Source of the DNA: Phreatobacter sp.
GTDB taxonomy: Bacteria > Pseudomonadota > Alphaproteobacteria > Rhizobiales > Phreatobacteraceae
Length of the DNA stretch: 64,000 bases
Assembly: GCF_030691135.1 (NCBI RefSeq)
Contig: NZ_JAUYFA010000037.1
Span: 81,637-145,636 of the forward strand
Direction: 5' to 3'
In this document: one piece after another, positions 1 to 8,194 of the stretch
Layout: every line of letters begins with the position of its first letter
Position numbering within the stretch: position 1 is the stretch's first letter
Made by a program: the position numbers and the translations under genes
Notes under the pieces: generated by a model
The model's database searches: none
What the model was told of the DNA's origin: nothing
The model's input: the letters and a program-made list of their open reading frames with translations, nothing else

Positions 1-2
1 GC

Positions 3-217
3 GACTTCAACACGTCGCCCGAGGTGATCCGCCTGGCGGTCATGATGAGCGCGCGATGCTGCGGTTTCGACGGATGCACAGCCTCGAGAAATTCGCCGCT
101 TTGCGCGGCTCCGTTCACAACCACTTCAACCAGGACCGACACCTTTCATGCCGCGGGCACTTCAAGGCCCGACGTGCTGCCGCTCTCGCGCAGTGGCGTC
201 GGCTCTGCGCGGCCTGA
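3..217 (+). pseudogene. IS6-family transposase remnant (N- and C-terminal pieces, internal deletion)
   Basis: Two pieces of an IS6-type DDE transposase are visible. Frame 3 reads NTSPEVIRLAVMM, the family's N-terminal block. From position 56 a different frame reads MLRFRRMHSLEKFAALR and, further on, HNHFNQDRHL, the family's C-terminal end, closing at TGA 215-217. The catalytic core of roughly 150 residues between the two pieces is missing and the frames differ, so the element is dead. The N-terminal piece shares 29 identical bases with a second remnant near 9.2 kb. The family assignment rests on remembered motifs; the window edge may hide more of the 5' end. Confidence 0.75.
12..40 (+). repeat. 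29-bp direct repeat, left copy (IS6 fragment)
   Basis: These 29 bases are identical to 9214-9242 and have the same orientation. Both copies encode TSPEVIRLAV of an IS6-type transposase. The pair brackets the catabolic cluster between them. Confidence 0.9.
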
Positions 218-339
218 CGACGCGCGCGGGCAGGGGACTCTGAGACCAGTTTGGTTTGTCTGACAGCAGACACGGCGGCAAAGCCGGTCATCTCGCGCAG
301 AATCCACACGCCGGAGAGTCGATCGATGTCTGGCTTCGG

Positions 340-1287
340 TCAGACGGCGAGCGATCCGGCGACCCGTGCGGCCTGGATCGCCGCCAGGACGGCCTGATGC
401 TCAAGCGGGCTCGGAGCAGGTTGCGGCGGCCTAACGACGGCCGTGGGAATCCGGCCGCCGTCAGCAAGCGCCAGCTTCAGGCGGGCGGTAGCCCGGCCAC
501 CTGGCGCATCGCGGTAGATGGCGACGGCGAGGGGATAGATGCTGTCGTGCAGCTTTCGCGCCGTCGTCCAGTCGCCGCTGGCGGTGGCCGCGAAGAAGGC
601 GACCAGCAGGTCGGGCACAAGGGCTGCGAGCGACACCTGCGCGCCGGCAGAGCCGATGATCGCGCTGGTCAGGAGATGCTCGTCGCCCGAGCCCATGACG
701 ACGAAATCCGGCCGCAGGCCTTCCAGAAGCCGCTTGTTCGCCTCATAGGCGGCGACCTCCCAGCTCCCCTCCTTGACCGCGATGATCCGCTCGTCGGCGG
801 CGAGTCTGGTGAGGGTTTCAGCCGAATAGGCCATCCGGCCGGCCCCGACCGGGGCGGCATAGAGCATCAGTGGCAGGCTGGAGGCCGCCGCGACATGGTC
901 ATGGTGGATGTCGACCACCCGCTCGTCATGGCCAAGCGCCCAGGAATTTGGCGGGAAGACCAGCAGGATGTCGGCGCCGGCCTGCTCGGCGTCGGCGGCA
1001 TCCCGGGCCGCCTGCAGGCTCGATTCCGCATTGATGCCCGAGCAGATGACACAATCGGCGGGTGCCACCTGCCGCGCGATCGCGATCACGCGGCGCTTTT
1101 CGGCGGAATCGAGGACGAAGTTTTCGCCGGCATGGCCGTTGATCAGGAGGCCGCGAATGCCGGGGCGGTTGGCGACCGCCGCGATATGGGTGGCTAGCGC
1201 ATCCTCGTCGACGGAGAAGTCGGCACGCATTGGCACGATGGTCGCGGCATGGATGCCGGTGAGGCGGGATGCGAGCGGGTGGGTCAT
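340..1287 (-). CDS. DapA-superfamily lyase/deaminase, candidate pyrroline-4-hydroxy-2-carboxylate deaminase
   Basis: A cytoplasmic TIM-barrel class I aldolase/dehydratase of 315 aa, close to the usual DapA length. Tyr143 (MLYAAP) and the Schiff-base Lys172 (AVKEGS) are present; GHAGE at 51-55 replaces the GTTGE of true dihydrodipicolinate synthase, so a lysine-biosynthetic role is unlikely. It is the last gene of the minus-strand operon, and its ATG overlaps the stop of the FAD oxidoreductase (ATGA). In Pseudomonas hydroxyproline clusters a DapA-family deaminase (LhpC) sits with a three-part D-hydroxyproline dehydrogenase, the same company as here. That function is inference; a sugar-acid aldolase remains possible. 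Confidence 0.7.
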   Translation of the reverse strand: MTHPLASRLTGIHAATIVPMRADFSVDEDALATHIAAVANRPGIRGLLINGHAGENFVLDSAEKRRVIAIARQVAPADCVICSGINAESSLQAARDAADAEQAGADILLVFPPNSWALGHDERVVDIHHDHVAAASSLPLMLYAAPVGAGRMAYSAETLTRLAADERIIAVKEGSWEVAAYEANKRLLEGLRPDFVVMGSGDEHLLTSAIIGSAGAQVSLAALVPDLLVAFFAATASGDWTTARKLHDSIYPLAVAIYRDAPGGRATARLKLALADGGRIPTAVVRPPQPAPSPLEHQAVLAAIQAARVAGSLAV

Positions 1288-2402
1288 GGCGGAGCGGCCT
1301 TCATCAGGCGGTCGATGGGAAAGAGCGGCAGGTCGGGCTCGCGGCCGAGGATGACATCGGCGAGCGAGCGGGCAATGGAGGGACCGCTGGTATAGCCCGA
1401 ATGGATGGAGCCGCAGACATAGGCATCGGGAATGCCGGGAATGGGTCCGGCGGCGGGCAGGGCGTCGGCGGTCTCCGCCTCGAGGCCCGCCCAGGCGCGG
1501 GCTAGCCTTGCGCCGGCCAGTTCCGGGATGGCGTGGCAGGCGAGCCGGATATTGCCGACGAGCCGTTCGGGGACGAGTTCGACGCCACCGCGCTCGCGGT
1601 CGCCGATACCCTGCCAGCCCCCGCCGATGACGACCGTGCCATGGGGATATTGCTTCAGTGACAGGAGCCCCGACGCGATTCCGACCACGGTGCGCATGAC
1701 CGGCCGGATGCGTTCCGTCACCGACAGCTGGTTGACCAGCACCTTGATCGGCAGGTGAACGCCGAGCCAGGCCATCATCGGCTCGATCCAGACTCCACCG
1801 GCGAGTACGACGCGGCGGAAGGAAACGGGGCCTTGCGCCGTCCGGGCGACGAAGCCGTTGTCCGTGCGGTCGAGTCCGCTGACCCCGCGGTTCTCCATCA
1901 CCGCCACGCCGGCATCCACCAGCGCTGCCCGGAAGGCCTGACCGGTCAGATAGGCATTGGCATAGCCGTCGACCACGCAATGGCCGGCCATCAGGGTCCT
2001 GTCGGAGATACCGGGCTCGACCCGCAGCGCCTCGTCGCGGCTGATGATGGTGATCGGCGCGCCAGCGGCCCGGCGCTTCCCCGCCCGCTCCTCCAGAAGC
2101 GCCGCTTCGCGTTCGGTGAAGGCGAGCGACAGGCCGTCGCAGACCACAACGCCGACATCATGGCCAAGCCAGTCGCGGGCGGAGGCCCACATGGCATGGG
2201 CCCGCATCGCGTGGGGGATGAGCGCGACACGGGTCATCTGCAGGGTCAGCGTGCCCGCATTGACTCCGGAGGCCTCGCGGCAGAGCGGGCCGCGGTCGAG
2301 GAGCGCGGTAGACAGGCCGCCGCGCTGGGCCAGCAGCGCCAGCGTGGAACCGACCACGCCGCCGCCGATGACGCCGAGATCGTAGATGGGCGCTTGGCTC
2401 AT
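1284..2402 (-). CDS. FAD-dependent oxidoreductase (DAO type), likely beta subunit of an amino-acid dehydrogenase
   Basis: A 372-aa glycine/D-amino-acid oxidase-type flavoprotein. The FAD-binding motif GGGVVG lies at about residues 12-17, followed by an acidic strand end (LLDRG), and the C-terminal part has the family's IHSGYTSGPSIA segment near the flavin. Such proteins remove two electrons from an amine substrate. Both ends overlap neighbours by ATGA, so it is translated in one unit with the following two electron-transfer subunits. The closest described arrangement is D-hydroxyproline dehydrogenase LhpB with LhpE and LhpF; opine oxidase (OoxB) is the main alternative. The substrate is not readable from sequence. 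Confidence 0.75.
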   Translation of the reverse strand: MSQAPIYDLGVIGGGVVGSTLALLAQRGGLSTALLDRGPLCREASGVNAGTLTLQMTRVALIPHAMRAHAMWASARDWLGHDVGVVVCDGLSLAFTEREAALLEERAGKRRAAGAPITIISRDEALRVEPGISDRTLMAGHCVVDGYANAYLTGQAFRAALVDAGVAVMENRGVSGLDRTDNGFVARTAQGPVSFRRVVLAGGVWIEPMMAWLGVHLPIKVLVNQLSVTERIRPVMRTVVGIASGLLSLKQYPHGTVVIGGGWQGIGDRERGGVELVPERLVGNIRLACHAIPELAGARLARAWAGLEAETADALPAAGPIPGIPDAYVCGSIHSGYTSGPSIARSLADVILGREPDLPLFPIDRLMKAAPP

Positions 2403-3826
2403 AGCGGCGCCGGTGGCGGGATCGGGATGTCGGCATAGTCGAAACTGCCGATCATCGTGTCGAAGGGAACGGGTCTGAGCGGCACGCGCTGGGTCCAGTA
2501 GCCAACTGTCTCGCGCGTCACGCCGCGCCGCTGGGCGACAAGCTCGGCGGCGACATCGCCACACATCCGGCCCTGGCAGGGCCCCATGCCACAGCGGGTG
2601 AAATGCTTCATCTGGTTGATGTCGCCGGCGCCCGCATCGACGGCGGCATCGATCTCGGCGCGGCTGACGTCCTCGCAGCGGCAGACCACGGTGGCGGGGG
2701 TGATGGCGGCGACCTGCGCGGGTTTGAGTGCCATGGCGCCGGCGACGGTATCGGCGAAGGGGCGATAATCCGCCAAAGCCTGGAGCGTGGGTTCTGCGAG
2801 CGCGGTGAAGGCCGTCGCATCGAGCCGGCCGGCGTCATGGGCCGCGGCGAGACCAGCCAATCGGCCCGCGACCGCCGACGGACGCGCGCCGCGGATGCCG
2901 GTGCCGTCGCCGCAGGCATAGAGGTTCTCGATCGTGGTGCGGCCATAGGGGTCGAGTTCCGGAATGAAGCCGCCGCGCAATCTGTCATACAGATGGGCGG
3001 CACGCAGGATCTTCGGCACTTCACCGCCCGGAACGAGCCCGTGGCCGACGGCCAGCGCATCGCATGCGAACCGCCGCTCCGGCCCTGCGATCGGTGCGCC
3101 GTCGGCATCGACCGGCCCGACGATGACGGCTTCGACTTCGGACCGGCCTGCCGCGCAGCGCACGCCATGGCCGGCGAGAAAGGGCACGCGGGCGCCGAGG
3201 ATCGACCAGGTCCAGCCCAGCCCCTCCTTCAGCAGATCCAAGCGGCGGGCGAGGCCGGGCAGCCGTCTCGCCCAGGCGAGCCGGCCGTCCATGTCGACGA
3301 TGGCCGCGACCTCACCACCCTTGGCGATGATGCCGGCGGCGACCGCGAATAGCAGCGGCCCTGCGCCCGCAACCACCACCCTGCGGCCGGGCAGGACCGC
3401 CTGCGCCTTCAAAAGGACGGTGGCGCCGGCAAGACCGATGACCCCCGGCAGGGTCCAGCCGGGAAAGGGCACGACGCGCTCATGGGCCCCGGTGGCAGCG
3501 ACCAGGCGCGGGGCCTCGTAGGCTTCCGCGCCGTCCGGGCCCACGGCGTCGAGCCGGAAGGCACCACCGACCGACCAGACCCGGCGACCAAGCCTGCGGT
3601 CGACGCCGGATGCGGCAAGCCTTGCCCTCAAGCCATCGCCCGCCTCGGCATCAGCGCCTTTTCGCGGCATGGTGAGGCCGGAAAGCGGCGCGCGCCAGCC
3701 CTGGCCGCCGGCATCGGCCTGTTCGTCGATCAGCACCACATCGAGGCCGGCCTCTGCTGCGGCCAGCGCCGCCTCGGTCCCGGCGGGGCCTGCTCCCAGC
3801 ACCAGACAATCGGCGGGGCGGATCAC
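2399..3826 (-). CDS. FAD/NAD(P)-binding oxidoreductase with C-terminal [2Fe-2S] domain (alpha subunit)
   Basis: A 475-aa pyridine-nucleotide-disulphide-type flavoprotein. The dinucleotide motif GAGPAG is at residues 11-16. Near the C-terminus CRCEDVS (Cys382, Cys384) and CGMGPCQGRMC (Cys412, Cys417) give the CxC...Cx4C pattern of a BFD-like [2Fe-2S] cluster. This matches the alpha subunit of octopine oxidase and of heteromeric proline/D-hydroxyproline dehydrogenases, where it passes electrons onward from the DAO-type subunit. The start is the GTG at 3826, which overlaps the previous stop (GTGA); no closer ATG fits. It lies between the small ferredoxin subunit and the DAO-type subunit. Confidence 0.8.
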   Translation of the reverse strand: MIRPADCLVLGAGPAGTEAALAAAEAGLDVVLIDEQADAGGQGWRAPLSGLTMPRKGADAEAGDGLRARLAASGVDRRLGRRVWSVGGAFRLDAVGPDGAEAYEAPRLVAATGAHERVVPFPGWTLPGVIGLAGATVLLKAQAVLPGRRVVVAGAGPLLFAVAAGIIAKGGEVAAIVDMDGRLAWARRLPGLARRLDLLKEGLGWTWSILGARVPFLAGHGVRCAAGRSEVEAVIVGPVDADGAPIAGPERRFACDALAVGHGLVPGGEVPKILRAAHLYDRLRGGFIPELDPYGRTTIENLYACGDGTGIRGARPSAVAGRLAGLAAAHDAGRLDATAFTALAEPTLQALADYRPFADTVAGAMALKPAQVAAITPATVVCRCEDVSRAEIDAAVDAGAGDINQMKHFTRCGMGPCQGRMCGDVAAELVAQRRGVTRETVGYWTQRVPLRPVPFDTMIGSFDYADIPIPPPAPL

Positions 3827-4113
3827 CGGAGCGTGCCTCCGAGCCCGACCTGCATGCCGGCGCGGACGGGCGTCAGGCAGGCCTGGACGATGCGCCCGTC
3901 GACCGTGACGACGCATTCCTGGCAGAGTCCCATGTGACAGAAGGCGCCGCGCGGAGTTCCGCCGCGCGGACTGTCGCGCAAGCCGAGCAAGCCTGCGGCG
4001 GCGAGCGCGGTTGCTAGCGGTTCGCCGGCCGGCGCGCTGACTTCCATGCCATCCACCGCGAAGGTGGCCGCGGCCGGCCGCGTCACGCCGTTGGATACGC
4101 GCACCAGGCTCAT
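3823..4113 (-). CDS. (2Fe-2S)-binding protein, gamma subunit of the flavin dehydrogenase
   Basis: A 96-aa plant-ferredoxin-like subunit. Cys59, Cys64, Cys67 and Cys79 form the Cx4Cx2C...C pattern of a [2Fe-2S] cluster (FCHMGLCQEC, then QAC). Small proteins of this kind are the gamma subunit in LhpBEF-type and opine-oxidase-type enzymes. Its ATG overlaps the stop of the upstream permease gene by ATGA and its own stop overlaps the GTG of the alpha subunit. Transport and oxidation are therefore translationally coupled, which suggests that the imported compound is the enzyme's substrate. Confidence 0.8.
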   Translation of the reverse strand: MSLVRVSNGVTRPAAATFAVDGMEVSAPAGEPLATALAAAGLLGLRDSPRGGTPRGAFCHMGLCQECVVTVDGRIVQACLTPVRAGMQVGLGGTLR

Positions 4114-4829
4114 GCCGGCAGCACGGGCGTGCGCACCGTCCGGGCCTGATCGACGAGCTTGCGCTCGGCATAGCGTCCGGCAGCCGAGAAGGCGTAGGAA
4201 ATGACGAAATAGAGCACCAGCACCGTGCCGAAACAGATCAGGGCCGAGAATCCGCGCTGGTTCAGCATGCGGGCCGAAAAGGTGAGCTCCAGAAAGCCGA
4301 TCTGCGAGACCAGCGACGTCTCCTTGATCATGCTGACCGTGTGGATGGTGGAGGGCGGCAGGATGACCCGCCAGGATTGCGGCAGCACGATGCGGAAGAG
4401 CGCCGTCAGCGGCGGGATGTTCATGGTCAGCGCCGCGTCCCACTGGCGCTCCTGGACAGCCTCGTAGCCGGCACGGACATTCTCGGCCGACAGTGCCGAC
4501 ATGCGCAGCGCGACCGACGTCACCGCGATCAGGAACAGGCTCGCCTGGACGCCGGAAAGCTGGAAGCCGAAGAACACGCACATCAGCAGGACAAGGAAGG
4601 GGATGCGCCGGATGGCCTCGACATAGAGGATCAATGCGCCGCGCACCGGCCCGACCGGGGTGATTTGCGGCAGGCGGAAGGTGGCGATGGTGAAGCCGAG
4701 CGCATAGCCGGCGAGGCAGCCGATCAGCGAGACCAGCAGCGTGTTGAGCGCCGCATTGGCCAGGAACAGCATGTTCCAATAAGTGAAGAAACGCGGCGCC
4801 TCTTCCATCAGTCCGGCGATGATGCCCAT
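4110..4829 (-). CDS. Polar amino-acid ABC transporter permease
   Basis: A 239-aa inner-membrane permease of the His/Glu/Gln (HisM/GltK) type with about five predicted membrane spans. The cytoplasmic coupling loop is visible as NVRAGYEAVQERQWDAAL followed by VLPQSWRVILPP. It starts one base inside the stop of the other permease (TGATG) and overlaps the ferredoxin-subunit start. With the second permease, the binding protein and the ATPase encoded divergently at 6547-7284, it would form one importer. Confidence 0.85.
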   Translation of the reverse strand: MGIIAGLMEEAPRFFTYWNMLFLANAALNTLLVSLIGCLAGYALGFTIATFRLPQITPVGPVRGALILYVEAIRRIPFLVLLMCVFFGFQLSGVQASLFLIAVTSVALRMSALSAENVRAGYEAVQERQWDAALTMNIPPLTALFRIVLPQSWRVILPPSTIHTVSMIKETSLVSQIGFLELTFSARMLNQRGFSALICFGTVLVLYFVISYAFSAAGRYAERKLVDQARTVRTPVLPA

Positions 4830-5497
4830 CAGAAGGCCCTCGCCTTGACGCGGAACAGCACCCGCCCGAGCGCATAGAGCATGGCGGAAGCGATGATGGT
4901 CAGCCCGATATAGATGAGCGCGGTCATCGAGAAGATCTCGATCGAGCGGAAGGTGACCGCATTGGCGTTGAGGGCGCGGGCGGTGAGTTCCTCGACCCCG
5001 AAGATCGCCGCCATCGAGGTGCCCAGCATCATGATGATGTACTGGTTGGAAAGGCCCGGATAGAGCGTGCGGATGATGTGTGGTGCCACCACGTAGCGGA
5101 CCAGTTGGAACCTCGAAAAGCCCAGCGTCTCCGCCGCATCGATTTCGGCGCGCTGGATCGACTGGAATCCGGCGCGCTGGATCTCGGTGAGATAGGCGCC
5201 GGCATTCAGTGTCATGCCGATCAGCACGGCGGCATAGGGCGACAGGATGATGCCCATGTCAGGCAGGGCGAAGAACAGGAAGAAGATCTGCACCAGCTGC
5301 GGTGTGTTGGTGCAGAAGCTGACATAGGCGCGGATCGGCGCCCGGGCGAGCGTGCCGCCGTAGGTCAGCACGGCTGCGCCGAAAAGCCCGATCAGCAGAC
5401 CCATGGCGAAGGCGAGCGAGGCGATCTGCAGCGAGAGCCAGGCGCCGGCCAGGAAGTCCGGCAGATAGGAGATCACCTGGCCGTATTGGAGGCTCAT
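4829..5497 (-). CDS. Polar amino-acid ABC transporter permease
   Basis: A 222-aa permease of the same family as its downstream partner. The EAA-type loop is visible as EIQRAGFQSIQRAEIDAA. The ATG at 5497 was chosen because translation from there gives the usual short N-terminus (MSLQYGQ) before the first membrane span. It lies 56 bp downstream of the binding-protein gene and is joined to the next permease gene by a TGATG junction. It forms the heteromeric membrane channel together with the 4110-4829 product. Confidence 0.85.
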   Translation of the reverse strand: MSLQYGQVISYLPDFLAGAWLSLQIASLAFAMGLLIGLFGAAVLTYGGTLARAPIRAYVSFCTNTPQLVQIFFLFFALPDMGIILSPYAAVLIGMTLNAGAYLTEIQRAGFQSIQRAEIDAAETLGFSRFQLVRYVVAPHIIRTLYPGLSNQYIIMMLGTSMAAIFGVEELTARALNANAVTFRSIEIFSMTALIYIGLTIIASAMLYALGRVLFRVKARAF

Positions 5498-5553
5498 CGT
5501 TGCATGCCTTGGCGGGGAGAAGGCGGCCGGGGAATGTCCCCGGCCGATGGGCG

Positions 5554-6399
5554 TCAGAACATCGGGTTGAGCGGAACCGGCGTCTTCATCGGCACACCGA
5601 ACCACTTTTCCCATGTCTTGCCGACGAAGCCGGAGCGATGCATCTCGAACAGGGTGACGTTCAGCACGTCGCGCAGCGTCGCATTGCCCTTCTGCACGCC
5701 GATGCCGACCCAGGTCGATCCCAGCACCTCGTCGAGGACCTTCCACTTCACGTTCTGGACGTTGCGCATCGGGATGACGATCGATTCGAGCACGTCGACC
5801 ATGGCGTCGGCGCGGCCCTGCTGGAGCGCGCGGAACGTGTCCGGATAGTTGTCGAGCAGGGTAACCTGCGCCTGTGGCGCATTGGCCTGGATCCACGGAA
5901 TGCCGACCGTGCCGCGCACCTGGACGAGCTTGACCTGCGGATTGTTGAGGTCGGCGGGCTTGGCGATCGGCACCGTCGTGCCACCGTCCTTGGTCAGCAC
6001 CACGACGCTCTGGGTGTGCAGCGGCACGGTGTAGTCGATGACCAGCGCGCGCTCGACCGTGCGCGTCATGGCGCCGAGCACGATGTCGATGCGGTCGGCC
6101 TGCAGGAACGGAATCCGGTCTGGCGAACCGACCTGGACGATTTCCAGTTCCACCCTCATCTGGCGCGCAAGTTCGCGCGCGATGTCGGCGTCGAAGCCGT
6201 CGATCTGATTCTGTGCGTTGAACACCCCGAACGGCGGCAGGGTCGGATTGATGCCGGCACGCAGCTTCTTGGCGGCGAGCACCTTGTCGAGCGGCAGCGC
6301 GCTGGTGCCGTCCGTTCCGATGGCAGCGAGCGTTGCGGCGCCTGCGGCGAGGCTCAACGCCGCGCGGCGGGAGATCGGACGCTTCGGCAGATCAGTCAT
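5554..6399 (-). CDS. Amino-acid ABC transporter substrate-binding protein (SBP_bac_3)
   Basis: A 281-aa periplasmic binding protein. The N-terminus has a twin-arginine-like export signal (PISRRAALSLAAG) ending near residue 34. The mature part shows the family 3 features LRAGINPTLPPFG, GFDADIARELA and DIVLGAMTRTVER. It is the first gene of the minus-strand operon, so it is probably the most strongly expressed. It faces the ATPase gene across a 147-bp divergent promoter region. The ligand is not deducible from sequence; by context it is an amino acid or imino acid such as hydroxyproline or D-proline. Confidence 0.85.
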   Translation of the reverse strand: MTDLPKRPISRRAALSLAAGAATLAAIGTDGTSALPLDKVLAAKKLRAGINPTLPPFGVFNAQNQIDGFDADIARELARQMRVELEIVQVGSPDRIPFLQADRIDIVLGAMTRTVERALVIDYTVPLHTQSVVVLTKDGGTTVPIAKPADLNNPQVKLVQVRGTVGIPWIQANAPQAQVTLLDNYPDTFRALQQGRADAMVDVLESIVIPMRNVQNVKWKVLDEVLGSTWVGIGVQKGNATLRDVLNVTLFEMHRSGFVGKTWEKWFGVPMKTPVPLNPMF

Positions 6400-6546
6400 G
6401 TCGTCGTTCCCTTCAATCCGAGGTGGGCCTTGCCTTGCCGGGCCCTTGACCTTCGGGCAGGCTAGCGTGCTGCTCGAAACAGGAGCAAGCCTGTTAAGGA
6501 GGCACGCCTATGCGGAATCCGGACCGGGCTTGCAGGAGACATTGGC
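6400..6546 (+). promoter_or_regulatory. Divergent promoter region of the two transporter halves
   Basis: This 147-bp gap separates the divergently transcribed binding-protein and ATPase genes and must carry promoters for both. It holds an interrupted inverted repeat with arms CAGGCT (6458-6463) and AGCCTG (6488-6493) and an inner GCTC/GAGC pair. That may be an operator or an RNA hairpin. No regulator gene lies beside it. Confidence 0.4.
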
Positions 6547-7284
6547 TTGACTTTCTTGACGGTTCAGCGGCTCGCCGCCCGCTACGGTGCCATCGACGTG
6601 CTGTCCGGCATCGACCTCTCCATCGGCCGCGGTGAGATCCTCGCCCTGATCGGCCCTTCGGGCTCGGGCAAATCGACCCTTTTGCGCACACTCGTCGGGC
6701 TGATCCGGCCGCATGCCGGCCATGTCGTGCTGGACGAGGAGCGGATCGACTATGGGTCGAAGGCCTCGCTGAAGCGCGCGCGTGACCGGTTCGCCATCGT
6801 GTTCCAGCAGTACAATCTGTTCCAGAACATGACGGCCCTGCGCAACGTCACGATCGCACCGACCATCGTGAAGGGCAGGGCGCGCCGCGATGTCGAGGCC
6901 GAGGCGCGCGAACTCCTCGCCAAGGTCGGGCTGTCCGCCAAGGTGGGGGCCTATCCCGACGAACTGTCCGGGGGGCAGCAGCAGCGTGTGGCGATCGCCC
7001 GGGCGCTCGCGCTGAAGCCCGATGTGCTGCTGCTTGACGAGGTGACCTCCGCGCTCGACCCCGAACTGGTCACGGAGGTGCTTGACACGATCCGTGCGCT
7101 CGGACGCGAGGGCATGACGATGATCATCGTCAGTCACGAGATGGGCTTCGTCCGGGAGGTGGCGAGCCGCGTCGCCTTCATGGACCAGGGCAGGATCGTC
7201 GAAATCGGCACTCCCGCACGTGTCTTCGACGCGCCTGAAACCGACCGTCTCAAGGATTTCACCGCCAAGATCCTGAGACATTGA
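6547..7284 (+). CDS. Polar amino-acid ABC transporter ATPase
   Basis: A 245-aa ATPase with Walker A GPSGSGKST (residues 36-44), signature LSGGQQQR and Walker B LLLDEVTSALDP, typical of GlnQ/HisP proteins. The TTG start at 6547 is preferred because AGGAG at 6533-6537 lies nine bases upstream and no in-frame ATG precedes the conserved region. It is transcribed away from the permeases it would energise, an unusual split of a single transporter. The next gene starts one base after its stop. Confidence 0.85.
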   Translation: MTFLTVQRLAARYGAIDVLSGIDLSIGRGEILALIGPSGSGKSTLLRTLVGLIRPHAGHVVLDEERIDYGSKASLKRARDRFAIVFQQYNLFQNMTALRNVTIAPTIVKGRARRDVEAEARELLAKVGLSAKVGAYPDELSGGQQQRVAIARALALKPDVLLLDEVTSALDPELVTEVLDTIRALGREGMTMIIVSHEMGFVREVASRVAFMDQGRIVEIGTPARVFDAPETDRLKDFTAKILRH

Positions 7285-7285
7285 G

Positions 7286-8194
7286 GTGGTTGCCGCGAGC
7301 GACGACGGCCTGATCGCCGGCGCCGTCGACTGCCATGTCCACGCCTGCCCCCACATCAATGCCCGCTCGCTCGACGTGGTCGAAGCTGCGCGCGAAGCGC
7401 TGGCCGCCGGCATGGCCGGCCTTGGCCTGATGGACAATTTCGCCAATTCCGCCGGCTACGCCGCGCTGGCCCGGCGGGTGCTGGGTTCCGTCGACCTCGA
7501 GATCTGGGGCGGGTTGATCATGGAGCCGCCGGCGGGCGGTGTTTCGGCCGAGGCGGTCGCGATCGCCCTCGCCTATGGCTACGGGCCGGGTACCGGCGCG
7601 CGTTTTATCTCTCTGCCGACACACCACACCCGCCATGTGGCGCGCGGGGAGGGCCGCTCACCGCTCTATGTGGAGGCCTGTTTCGAGGTGCCGGAGACGG
7701 GACCGCTGCCCGACCCGCTCCCGGCAATCCTCGATCGCATCGCCGCTGCGGATGTCGTTTTCAATACCGGCCATGTCGCGGCCCATGAGGCGGTGCGGCT
7801 GGTCGAGTGCGCCCGTGCCCGCGGCGTTGGTCGCATCCTCGTGCCCGCCTCGCATTACGACGACGCGGCGATCACGGCGGTGATCGGCGGCGGGGCCGTT
7901 GCCGAACTCTCCTATTTCTTCGCGTCGCCGGCCGCCGATGTCCCGCTCACCCATGTCGATGCCGAGGCCCATGTCATCGCCGGCGTCAGCATAGCGCGCA
8001 TGGCCGCGATCATCCGGCAGCACGGTGCCGGCCACATCATTGTCTCGAGCGATTGCGGTGTCGGCATCCTGCCCCGGCCGGTCGAGGGATTGCGCCTGTT
8101 CCTGCGCCTGCTGGGCGCGGCTGGCGTCGCACGGGACGAGCTCGCGCGGATGGTTCGCGACAATCCTGCCCGCCTGTTCAGGGTCGGCGCGTGA
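7286..8194 (+). CDS. DUF6282 metal-dependent-hydrolase-like protein
   Basis: A 302-aa protein of the amidohydrolase-like DUF6282 group. Residues DCHVHACPH (His17, His19, His23) resemble the HxH metal site of amidohydrolase barrels; later GHVAAHEA and SSDCG could supply further ligands. The GTG start follows the ATPase stop by one base and its own stop overlaps the GTG of the EamA permease. The gene is therefore in a three-gene operon opposite the dehydrogenase genes. The reaction is unknown; hydrolysis of a ring or amide in the same pathway is a plausible guess. The family name is from memory of its N-terminal motif. Confidence 0.6.
   Translation: MVAASDDGLIAGAVDCHVHACPHINARSLDVVEAAREALAAGMAGLGLMDNFANSAGYAALARRVLGSVDLEIWGGLIMEPPAGGVSAEAVAIALAYGYGPGTGARFISLPTHHTRHVARGEGRSPLYVEACFEVPETGPLPDPLPAILDRIAAADVVFNTGHVAAHEAVRLVECARARGVGRILVPASHYDDAAITAVIGGGAVAELSYFFASPAADVPLTHVDAEAHVIAGVSIARMAAIIRQHGAGHIIVSSDCGVGILPRPVEGLRLFLRLLGAAGVARDELARMVRDNPARLFRVGA

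Noticed and set aside
256..1197. A 313-codon plus-strand frame opposite the DapA-family gene
   Set aside because: Antisense shadow; the minus-strand frame has the complete active site.
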